Positions 1 to 5,245 of a DNA stretch of 7,388 bases are shown piece by piece (position 1 is the stretch's first letter; every line of letters begins with the position of its first letter). Below the pieces are notes generated by a model that was not told where the DNA came from, ran no database searches, and worked only from the letters and a program-made list of their open reading frames with translations. Source of the DNA: Ruminococcus sp. (GTDB lineage Bacteria > Bacillota > Clostridia > Oscillospirales > Ruminococcaceae); NCBI GenBank assembly GCA_003488415.1, contig DNLQ01000006.1, positions 1-7,388 of the forward strand, in the 5' to 3' direction. Both the position numbers and the translations under genes were made by a program.

Positions 1-3
1 GTC

Positions 4-90
4 TGGCTGTCAGGGTTAGTGTTGTTTGATCGCCGGTGGTACTGCTGTCGGGACGGTGTGGAATAGCCGCCGGTGGTATTGCTGTCAGGG
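4..90. repeat. Imperfect 37-38 bp tandem repeat at the left edge
   Basis: Two clear copies of a GC-rich unit begin at 31 and 68, sharing CGCCGGTGGT, one to three variable bases, then GCTGTC. The GCTGTC(A/G)GG core also occurs at 6, 44 and 81, giving offsets of 38 and 37 bases. Similarity fades in the second half of each unit. The period is not a multiple of three, so successive copies are read in different frames on the minus strand: PDSNTTGG in one copy and PDSSTTGD in the next, in another frame. It could be a decayed coding repeat, a frameshifted gene start or a non-coding repeat. The window edge cuts it off. Confidence 0.5.
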
Positions 91-123
91 TGAAACTGAG
101 GTGCGGGCAGAAGTTGACATCAC
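85..123 (-). other. Ribosome binding site with an abortive 12-codon reading frame
   Basis: A strong minus-strand Shine-Dalgarno (AAAGGAG, about 132-138) lies 8 bases before a GTG at 123 that is followed directly by ATG at 120. The frame reads MMSTSARTSVSP and stops at 85-87. The two ATGs nearer the SD (131 and 128) stop after two or three codons. The other two frames stay open much further, and one continues to the edge with a Pro/Asp/Ser/Thr/Asn-rich composition. This looks like a gene start interrupted by frameshifts, a short leader peptide, or sequence errors. No convincing -35/-10 pair is visible between the terminator at 190 and this SD. No function can be assigned. Confidence 0.25.
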
Positions 124-189
124 TTCATCATCTCCTTTCGTAAACAGTCAGGAAAAGTCACATATACAACGTAAAAACATTGTACCCGT

Positions 190-218
190 AAAAAAACGGC
201 GGAGCAAATGCTCCGCCG
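190..218 (-). terminator. Intrinsic terminator of the pspA unit
   Basis: A perfect 9-bp GC-rich stem (197-205 pairs with 210-218, 4-base loop) is followed on the minus strand by seven Ts (complement of A190-A196). It starts 12 bases past the stop codon of the small membrane protein, so it ends the pspA plus small-protein transcript. The structure is unambiguous and oriented for leftward transcription only. Confidence 0.93.
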
Positions 219-229
219 CTGTTTACATT

Positions 230-400
230 TCAGACTCCGCAGTCCTCGTAATCCTTCCATTGTTCAAGGTAAACTCTATTGCTCCAGCTCTTATAGAGAA
301 TGTAGAGTATAGAAGTAACCGCTATGAATACAGCTCCGACAATGGGAAGGAACATACTTAGAATTTTATGCGGAGTAATATCATTTTTTTTGCTGCTCAT
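230..400 (-). CDS. 56-residue single-pass membrane protein behind pspA
   Basis: This small gene reads MSSKKNDITPHKILSMFLP at its start and ends DYEDCGV. A lysine-rich, hydrophilic N terminus of about 12 residues is followed by one strongly hydrophobic helix (about 17-36) and a polar C-terminal tail rich in aromatic and acidic residues (YLEQWKDYEDCGV, 44-56). The positive N terminus would favour an N-in topology, with the tail outside if the helix spans once. The start is supported by an AAGAAGG ribosome site (408-414) 7 bases before the ATG, only 17 bases after the pspA stop, and the stop is followed by a strong terminator. It is therefore almost certainly co-transcribed with pspA. I do not recognise the family. 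The position suggests a membrane partner or anchor for PspA, comparable in role but not visibly in sequence to PspB/PspC, which is inference. Confidence 0.85.
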   Translation of the reverse strand: MSSKKNDITPHKILSMFLPIVGAVFIAVTSILYILYKSWSNRVYLEQWKDYEDCGV

Positions 401-417
401 AAATAAACCTTCTTTAA

Positions 418-1161
418 TCAGTCGTTATCAGAATCAATGTCTGTATCAAGCTCAGCTCCGCCCTGGAGGTCGCTTGTCTGTTCGGGAGTGCCGTCCATTT
501 CAGCCATAAGGCGAGCCAGCTCAGCGTCTACCTTAGCGTCGGTCTCGATCTGCTGGAAGGACTCCTGGAGCTCTGACTCCTCACCGCCGTTGCCTGCGAT
601 CTCAGTGAAAGCGTCAGCCTCAGCCTCCTTGCGCTGCACCTTTTCTTCCATACGGTTGAATTTCTCCATAGCGCTTGAAGCGTCGAAACCGCCCTGAGCC
701 TGAGCAAGCTGCTTCTTGGTATCAGCCATCTGTGAACGAGCGATAAGCATAGCCTGACGTGACTTAGCCTCATCCAGCTTCTGCTTGAGGACTTCTACCT
801 GATTGCCGATAGCCTCGGTCTGATCGGAGATAGAATCGAACATCTCCTTATAGCTTGCAACGTCCTCATCAGCCTTGACCTTACGTGCGAGAGCCTTCTT
901 AGCGAGTTCCTGATCGCCTCTGGAGAGAGCAGCCTTAGCCTTAGCCTCCCAGTTAGCTGAGATCTTCACAGCCTCCTGGTACTTCTTCTCTGCCAGACGC
1001 TCACTTGCCTTAGCTTTGCCGTACTTCTGAGTATTGTCGTTGAGCTCTTTCTGCATATCAACGATGATCTGCTTGACCATCTTCTCAGGATCTTCAGCCC
1101 TGTCGATAATGTCGTTGACGTTAGATTTCAGCAGATCAGCCAGTCTTGAAAATACACCCAT
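418..1161 (-). CDS. pspA: PspA/IM30 (Vipp1) family membrane-stress protein
   Basis: This 247-residue protein belongs to the PspA/IM30 family, bacterial relatives of ESCRT-III that assemble into rings or rods on the inner face of the cytoplasmic membrane and protect it under stress. The N terminus (MGVFSRLADLLKSN) is the expected amphipathic membrane-binding helix, followed by the family signature RAEDPEKMVKQIIVDMQ at 21-37. A long, charged, alanine-rich coiled coil covers about 38-185, including RGDQELAKKALARK (81-94) and MEEKVQRKEAEA (171-182). The tail is slightly longer than in typical PspA and very acidic (DTDIDSDND at the end). The start is set at 1161 because AAGGAGG (1170-1176) lies 8 bases upstream. 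An in-frame ATG at 1179 overlaps that ribosome site and is not a credible start. It has its own consensus promoter and is followed by a small membrane-protein gene. No pspF-like regulator or pspBC homologue is visible in the window. Confidence 0.95.
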   Translation of the reverse strand: MGVFSRLADLLKSNVNDIIDRAEDPEKMVKQIIVDMQKELNDNTQKYGKAKASERLAEKKYQEAVKISANWEAKAKAALSRGDQELAKKALARKVKADEDVASYKEMFDSISDQTEAIGNQVEVLKQKLDEAKSRQAMLIARSQMADTKKQLAQAQGGFDASSAMEKFNRMEEKVQRKEAEADAFTEIAGNGGEESELQESFQQIETDAKVDAELARLMAEMDGTPEQTSDLQGGAELDTDIDSDND

Positions 1162-1210
1162 TTTTAAATCCTCCTTCATGGTAATAAATGTATTATAAAT
1201 ATTGCATAAG

Positions 1211-1236
1211 CAGCGGCAACCCCATCGCCGCCGCTG
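1211..1236 (-). promoter_or_regulatory. Hairpin at the 5' end of the pspA transcript
   Basis: CAGCGGC (1211-1217) pairs perfectly with GCCGCTG (1230-1236), leaving a 12-base loop. With the -10 box at 1242-1247, transcription should begin near 1235, so the stem lies at the very 5' end of the leader of about 74 bases. Such 5'-terminal stems are known to stabilise some bacterial mRNAs. No T-run follows, so it is not a terminator. The role is inferred. Confidence 0.5.
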
Positions 1237-1241
1237 ATATA

Positions 1242-1270
1242 ATTATAAGATATTTCAAATCGGTTGTCAA
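1242..1270 (-). promoter_or_regulatory. Consensus sigma-A promoter of pspA
   Basis: On the minus strand, TTGACA (1265-1270) and TATAAT (1242-1247) are separated by exactly 17 bases. Both hexamers match the consensus perfectly. Expected initiation is near 1235, giving a leader of about 74 bases before the ATG at 1161. It is a housekeeping-type promoter, not a sigma-54 promoter as used by enterobacterial psp. Confidence 0.92.
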
Positions 1271-1274
1271 GTGG

Positions 1275-1295
1275 ATTTTGGGATTTCACCAAAAT
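1275..1295. promoter_or_regulatory. Perfect dyad just upstream of the pspA -35 box
   Basis: ATTTTGG (1275-1281) and CCAAAAT (1289-1295) form a perfect 7-bp inverted repeat with a 7-base centre. It ends four bases upstream of the -35 box. The spacing of the arms (14 bases start to start) suits a dimeric DNA-binding protein, and the position suits an activator or a repressor that blocks polymerase. The AT content is high enough that chance is possible. Confidence 0.4.
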
Positions 1296-1340
1296 TTCAT
1301 CATCACATAGCGTATTTTCGGCAAAAACCACAGCAAAACA

Positions 1341-1381
1341 ATAAATAGAGCCCGGAAGCATGAAAGTACAGCCTCCGGGCT
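1341..1381 (-). terminator. Terminator-like hairpin after the SAPVLDD membrane protein gene
   Basis: An 11-position stem with one mismatch (1349-1359 pairs with 1371-1381; GC-rich AGCCCGGA/TCCGGGCT core, 11-base loop) lies about 50 bases past the stop of the membrane protein gene. On the minus strand it is followed by a T-rich but interrupted tract (CTATTTATTGTTTT). It lies between that gene and the separate pspA promoter, where a terminator is expected. The broken T-run makes it weaker than the other terminators here. Confidence 0.72.
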
Positions 1382-1399
1382 TAAAAAGTGTATTCTGTT

Positions 1400-1417
1400 G
1401 TTCAGCATCAGCTGAAC
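1400..1417 (-). other. Perfect stem-loop just after the stop codon
   Basis: GTTCAGC (1400-1406) pairs perfectly with GCTGAAC (1411-1417) around a 4-base loop, 14 bases beyond the stop of the membrane protein gene and ahead of the terminator hairpin. There is no T-run, so it is probably an mRNA 3'-end stabilising stem or an accessory pause element. The role is inferred. Confidence 0.45.
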
Positions 1418-1431
1418 GGCAGGCTCTTTAT

Positions 1432-2547
1432 TTACGATCTGCGCTTGCTGAAAAAAGCACCTACAGCCTCGCTTGCTGAGAGCATAGCAAGTACAGCGAT
1501 GGTACCTCCCAGAGATACAGCATACAGCAGTATTACAAGAGCCATACTGCCCTCGTGCTGCGGGATCATAGCGAGTCCGGGGAAGATCTGTAGAATGGCG
1601 GCGAGACCGTAGACAATGGTCGTGATAGTTTTGAAAGCGCCGAAGCCTGTCATAAGAGTGAGACCGGTAATACCCATAAGCATAGCGATAAGGAATGAAG
1701 AATCGCTGAGCTTTTCGGCAGCGCTGCCGAGACCGTTTTTGTAGTCGAGACCGAGAGAGCCGGAGTACAGCAGGCAGAAAGCGACGGCAGTAATGATGCC
1801 GATAACAGCAGTAACAATAAGCAGCTTGAAGCCTTTCTTTGCCAGTTCCTCACGCTGCTGCTCCTTCAGCTCCAGCATCATGCGGAGGCTTTCCTTGGAG
1901 TCCTTCTGCTCTGACACCATAGAGGATGACATTGCCTTTTTAGCGCCTTCCTTCTTGGCACGTTCCAGATCCTCGTCAACGAACTTAGGCACGTACTTAG
2001 GCGGCTCAGGCTCGTCATCGAGAACAGGAGCAGAGATGGGAGTCTCCGGCTGGGGATGCTCTTCCTTCTTCGGAGGGGGAGTGTAGTTGTCCTCGTCCAG
2101 GACTGGAGCACTCAGTGCAGGGGCAGGAGCTTCAGCGCCAAGCTGACTGCGGCGCATCTCGATGATCTTCTGCTGCTGATCGGGAGTGAGCGTGTAGAAC
2201 TTATCCTTCAGCTCGGGAGAAAGACCGTCGATAATGTCCTGATCGCTGAGTATCAGCTTCTGAGGAGCGGAAGGCTTCTGGTAGCTGTAGTTATCGTCAT
2301 CCAGCACCGGAGCAGAAACGCCTGTGGGAGCACCTTTCTTCTGACTGTAATCCGGAACATAGTTATCGTCGTCAAGAACAGGAGCAGATACACCGGTGGG
2401 ACCGCCTTTTTTCTCAGTGGGAGCGCTGTAGCCGAAATCGTCGAGAACGGGGGCAGATACACCGGTAGGGCCGCTGTTTCTCTGAGAAGGCTCCGGGTAA
2501 TCGAGATCGTCTAAAGCGGGACTGCCGTAATTGTTTTCATCGTTCAT
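1432..2547 (-). CDS. Membrane protein with proline-rich N-terminal SAPVLDD repeats
   Basis: This 371-residue protein has two halves. The N-terminal half (1-190) is hydrophilic, rich in Pro, Asp and Tyr, and probably disordered. It repeats PTGVSAPVLDD at 27-37, 50-60 and 74-84, with shorter SAPVLD(D/E) copies at 146-152 and 172-178 and a degenerate copy (SPALDDLDY) at 9-17. A short helical segment (101-137, SDQDIIDGLSPELKDKFY and following) interrupts them. After a charged helix (about 191-238) come four hydrophobic segments at about 240-261, 283-301, 306-326 and 334-355, and a basic end, FFSKRRS. No signal peptide is present, so the repeats are probably cytoplasmic. The start is placed at ATG 2547, with GAGGTG six bases upstream. 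The GTG at 2556 overlaps that ribosome site. The gene starts 13 bases after the dockerin protein gene and looks co-transcribed. I do not recognise a named family. The repeats resemble short linear docking motifs, but no partner is visible. Confidence 0.9.
   Translation of the reverse strand: MNDENNYGSPALDDLDYPEPSQRNSGPTGVSAPVLDDFGYSAPTEKKGGPTGVSAPVLDDDNYVPDYSQKKGAPTGVSAPVLDDDNYSYQKPSAPQKLILSDQDIIDGLSPELKDKFYTLTPDQQQKIIEMRRSQLGAEAPAPALSAPVLDEDNYTPPPKKEEHPQPETPISAPVLDDEPEPPKYVPKFVDEDLERAKKEGAKKAMSSSMVSEQKDSKESLRMMLELKEQQREELAKKGFKLLIVTAVIGIITAVAFCLLYSGSLGLDYKNGLGSAAEKLSDSSFLIAMLMGITGLTLMTGFGAFKTITTIVYGLAAILQIFPGLAMIPQHEGSMALVILLYAVSLGGTIAVLAMLSASEAVGAFFSKRRS
2296..2469 (-). repeat. Three near-tandem coding repeats (PTGVSAPVLDD units)
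   Basis: Three 33-base segments at 2437-2469, 2368-2400 and 2296-2328 encode the identical 11-residue unit PTGVSAPVLDD, with starts 69 and 72 bases apart. They are also similar at the DNA level, with synonymous differences at several third positions, so the amino acid sequence appears to be preserved beyond mere recent duplication. Each unit is followed by a Tyr-containing spacer (FGY, DNY, DNY). Further shortened copies lie downstream at 2092-2112 and 2014-2034. Confidence 0.85.
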
Positions 2548-2560
2548 AGTATTCACCTCG

Positions 2561-3724
2561 TTATTGATTTGTCACTCTGAACTGTTCAAGCGTCATACTG
2601 CCGCCTGTGGAGAGACTTGAGTAATACTTCAGGATAAGTGAGGCATCGGTGGAATCCACCATGCCGTTGCCGTCGGCATCTCCGGACTTCTTTTGTCTTT
2701 GGGTGAGTCCGGCATCTCCGGCGGTAGAGGCTTCCGAGTAGGAAGCGAGAATGATAGTTGCGTCAGTGGAGTCGATAAGGCTGTCACCGTTTATATCACC
2801 CGGCAGGGAGACAGTACCCAGTGACTGGTCGTAGGAGCTTGCCGCAACCGGATAGCGGGTGAAGAAATCGCTGCCGGCGGTAAAATCACTGTAGAGAGTG
2901 GCGTCAAGATTTCCCCAGTTATTGTAGGTATGTGCTCCGGGATAGGCAAAGAGGTCAAAGTCGTTAGTACCTCTCAGGAAGAAGAGCTTGCTGTCGGGAG
3001 CGAGATTGCTGTCCCATGTGGGATCAAGCAGATAGTACGTACCGTCAATGGCAGCAATGTTCCATGCGTGGTCGCCGTTATCGGCAGTACCTGGGACTAA
3101 TCTGCACTCTATACCGCAGTCTTTGAGCATACGGTACATAAGCTGAGCGTACCCCTGACATACAGCATTCCCCTCGATAAGGGCGCTGTAGGCAGTGTAG
3201 ACTATATCATCACCGAACCTTTCCTTCGGGGAATAGGTCACATGGGAAGTGATGTAGCTGTAGATGATCTCTATGCGCTCGAACTGGTTTTTTCCGTTCA
3301 GGTGCAGTTCTTTTTCAAGCTCTGCAAGTCTGTCCGTCAGTTCAGCTTCCTGAGCTGATGTAGTTTTGTAAGCGGGTACGAAGCGGAGACCTACAGGATA
3401 GCTTACATTGCCGTAAACCGGTTCTATATAGAAGTCTCCCATACCCCAGCGTATGTAATCGCCGTCCTCACCGCTGCTTGTTTCTGCAAGTGCAAGGGAC
3501 ACAAGCTGGTCGAGACCGGCATTTGTCCACACAACAGGTCTGTCGAAGCTGATCGTGAAATCCGGATCGTGCGCTTTCAGATGTTCTCTCAGCTCCAGTG
3601 CTGCCTGATTTATATCGGAAGCGGCGAAGGCTGAAGGTGAACCAGGTGACAGCGCAATGCAGATCACAGTGCAGACTGCGGTAAGCAGGGCTGCTGCACG
3701 TTTAAGGAGAGATGGCTTTTGCAT
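2561..3724 (-). CDS. Secreted transglutaminase-like protein with type I dockerin
   Basis: This 387-residue protein starts with a Sec signal peptide (KR near residue 9, hydrophobic core 10-25, probable cleavage after SAFA near 34). A transglutaminase-like domain follows, with the catalytic triad visible: Cys189 in GNAVCQGYA, His219 in DHAWN and Asp234 in LLDPTWD. Papain-like enzymes of this family cleave or cross-link peptides, but the actual substrate is unknown. The C terminus is a type I dockerin with two calcium-binding repeats: GDINGDSLIDSTDA at 309-322 (Asp310, Asn312, Asp314, Asp318, Asp321) and GDADGNGMVDSTDA at 348-361. Each is followed by a short helix. Ser-Thr occupies the two variable positions in both repeats (319-320, 358-359), the positions known to govern cohesin choice. 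The protein should therefore be exported and plug into a cohesin scaffold or cell-surface protein. The start is firm: AAAGGAGG lies 5 bases before ATG 3724. It begins 19 bases after purA and precedes the repeat membrane protein by 13 bases. Confidence 0.94.
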   Translation of the reverse strand: MQKPSLLKRAAALLTAVCTVICIALSPGSPSAFAASDINQAALELREHLKAHDPDFTISFDRPVVWTNAGLDQLVSLALAETSSGEDGDYIRWGMGDFYIEPVYGNVSYPVGLRFVPAYKTTSAQEAELTDRLAELEKELHLNGKNQFERIEIIYSYITSHVTYSPKERFGDDIVYTAYSALIEGNAVCQGYAQLMYRMLKDCGIECRLVPGTADNGDHAWNIAAIDGTYYLLDPTWDSNLAPDSKLFFLRGTNDFDLFAYPGAHTYNNWGNLDATLYSDFTAGSDFFTRYPVAASSYDQSLGTVSLPGDINGDSLIDSTDATIILASYSEASTAGDAGLTQRQKKSGDADGNGMVDSTDASLILKYYSSLSTGGSMTLEQFRVTNQ

Positions 3725-3743
3725 GACCGCCTCCTTTGCGGGA

Positions 3744-5018
3744 TTATCTTTCCAGTATCTGAGCTCTGTCGGGACCTACGCCCACCATGCTTACAGGGCA
3801 GCCAACAAGCTCCTCAAGGCGCCCTATGTAGTTCTGACAGTTTACGGGGAGCTCACTGAAGCTGCGGCAGCCGGAGATATCCTCGGTAAATCCGGGGAAC
3901 TCCTCGTACACAGGCTCACAGCCTTCCAGCTCCTCAAGAGTAGCAGGGAAGTTCTCGATGACTCTGCCGTCGGGCATCCTGTAGGCAACGCACATCTTGA
4001 GAGTGCCGATACCTGCAAGAGTGTCCAGCTTGTTGATAGCGAGGCTGTCAAGACCGTTTACTCTTACGGAGTGGCGGACGATAACGGCATCGAACCAGCC
4101 TGTTCTTCTGGGACGTCCGGTAGTAGTACCGAATTCACCGCCCACGTTTCTGATCTGATCGCCGATCTCGTCATCAAGCTCGGTGGGGAAGGGACCTTTA
4201 CCCACACGGGTGGTATAAGCCTTTGCAACACCGATGATGTTGGTGATGACCTTGGGACCTACGCCTGTACCTACGCAAACGCCTGCGGACAGGGGGTGAG
4301 AGGAAGTAACGTAGGGGTATGTACCGAAGTCGATGTCGAGGAGGGTAGCCTGAGCACCCTCAAACATAATGGTCTTGCCTGCCTTGTGAGCGTTGAAAGT
4401 GAGAACGGAAACGTCGTCCATATAGGGGAGGAGTCTCTTGCCGTACTCTGTGTACTCAGCAGTAACAGCGTCCAGATCGAAAGCCTCGCCGCCGTATACC
4501 TCTGTGATTATCTTATTCTTGAGCTTGCCTGTAGCTTGTATCTTTTCAGCGAGTACCTCAGGGTGGGTGAGGTCGTACATACGGATACCGCAGCGCTCGT
4601 ACTTATCCATGTAAGCAGGACCTATACCTCTCTTGGTAGTACCGATGTCCTTGCCGCCTCTGAAAGCCTCTGAGAGACCGTCAAGGGTGATATGCCAGGG
4701 CATAACTATATGGGCACGGGGATCTATTTTGAGGTTAGCAGTAGAGATACCTCTTGCCTCCAGGCTGTCAAGCTCACCGATAAAGTCCTTAGGATCAAGA
4801 ACGACACCGGCACCGATAAGGCAGAGAGTGTCCTTGTAAAGGATACCGGAGGGGATAAGGTGGAGCTTGTATACCTCACCGTTGTTTACAACTGTATGAC
4901 CGGCGTTGTTACCGCCCTGGGAACGAACGACCACATCAGCACGGGAGGATAAGATGTCGATGATCTTACCCTTACCCTCGTCGCCCCACTGAGTTCCGAC
5001 AACAATATTAGCAGGCAT
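3744..5018 (-). CDS. purA: Adenylosuccinate synthetase
   Basis: PurA joins IMP and aspartate using GTP to form adenylosuccinate, the first committed step from IMP to AMP, in the cytoplasm. The 424-residue product is close to the usual bacterial length of about 430. Visible signatures are the GTP-binding loop GTQWGDEGKGK (8-18) with catalytic Asp13, NNAGHTV with catalytic His41 (37-43), GTTKRGIGPAY (126-136), GGEFGTTTGRPRRTGWFD (293-310) and the guanine-specifying NKLD (329-332). No catalytic residue is missing. The start is ATG 5018, with AGAGGA six to seven bases upstream. An in-frame ATG at 5093 would add 25 residues not expected in the family, lacks a ribosome site and lies at the predicted transcript start. 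It is the first gene of an apparent operon with two surface or membrane protein genes unrelated to purine synthesis. Confidence 0.98.
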   Translation of the reverse strand: MPANIVVGTQWGDEGKGKIIDILSSRADVVVRSQGGNNAGHTVVNNGEVYKLHLIPSGILYKDTLCLIGAGVVLDPKDFIGELDSLEARGISTANLKIDPRAHIVMPWHITLDGLSEAFRGGKDIGTTKRGIGPAYMDKYERCGIRMYDLTHPEVLAEKIQATGKLKNKIITEVYGGEAFDLDAVTAEYTEYGKRLLPYMDDVSVLTFNAHKAGKTIMFEGAQATLLDIDFGTYPYVTSSHPLSAGVCVGTGVGPKVITNIIGVAKAYTTRVGKGPFPTELDDEIGDQIRNVGGEFGTTTGRPRRTGWFDAVIVRHSVRVNGLDSLAINKLDTLAGIGTLKMCVAYRMPDGRVIENFPATLEELEGCEPVYEEFPGFTEDISGCRSFSELPVNCQNYIGRLEELVGCPVSMVGVGPDRAQILER

Positions 5019-5102
5019 TATATTTCCTCTTTTCATAAAAATATATTTGCGGCACAGTATCCGGATAAAACATCTGCGGACGCATATGCACACTTACAAT
5101 TC

Positions 5103-5131
5103 ATTATATCACACAGTTAAAACTATTTCAA
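5103..5131 (-). promoter_or_regulatory. Sigma-A promoter of the purA operon
   Basis: On the minus strand, TTGAAA (5126-5131) and TATAAT (5103-5108) are 17 bases apart, with a TG one base before the -10 box (extended -10). Initiation is expected near 5096, giving a leader of about 78 bases. No purine riboswitch or PurR-type box is recognisable in that leader. Confidence 0.88.
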
Positions 5132-5186
5132 GGGCTTGGAGAAATAATTAAAAGATGCAAACAAAAATGCTGCGCCGAAGGGACAG

Positions 5187-5223
5187 AAAAACACCGTTCC
5201 CGGAAAGCGAGTGGGAACGGTGT
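5187..5223 (-). terminator. Intrinsic terminator of the EAL-domain gene
   Basis: A perfect 11-bp stem (5191-5201 pairs with 5213-5223, 11-base loop) is followed on the minus strand by a T-run (TTTTCTGT; the stem's last base adds another T). It lies 22 bases past the stop of the phosphodiesterase gene and upstream of the purA promoter, separating the two units. Confidence 0.9.
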
Positions 5224-5245
5224 GGAATAATACTGTATGCGGAGA

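Noticed and set aside
26..361. Plus-strand 111-codon frame at the left edge
   Set aside because: It runs through a minus-strand terminator and a real small minus-strand gene, and has a Cys/Ser/Arg-rich composition with no family resemblance.
1176..1361. Minus-strand 61-codon frame upstream of pspA
   Set aside because: It spans the pspA promoter and leader and overlaps the pspA ribosome site. There is no ribosome site of its own.
2296..2469. Possible CRISPR-like regular repeat spacing
   Set aside because: The repeats are in-frame coding units of one protein, with varied third positions and Tyr-containing spacers, not identical repeats with unique spacers.
2056..2514. Plus-strand frame with repeated RYTGG-like segments
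   Set aside because: The apparent repeats are the antisense image of the SAPVLDD coding repeats on the minus strand.
3657..4673. Plus-strand open frame of 338 codons opposite purA and the start of the dockerin gene
   Set aside because: It is antisense to the strongly conserved purA, crosses a gene boundary, and its composition reflects reverse-complemented codons. No ribosome site was found.
5019..5096. Possible purine riboswitch in the purA leader
   Set aside because: The leader of about 78 bases is AU-rich and shows no three-way junction or conserved purine-aptamer loops. Only short palindromes such as ATCCGGAT occur.
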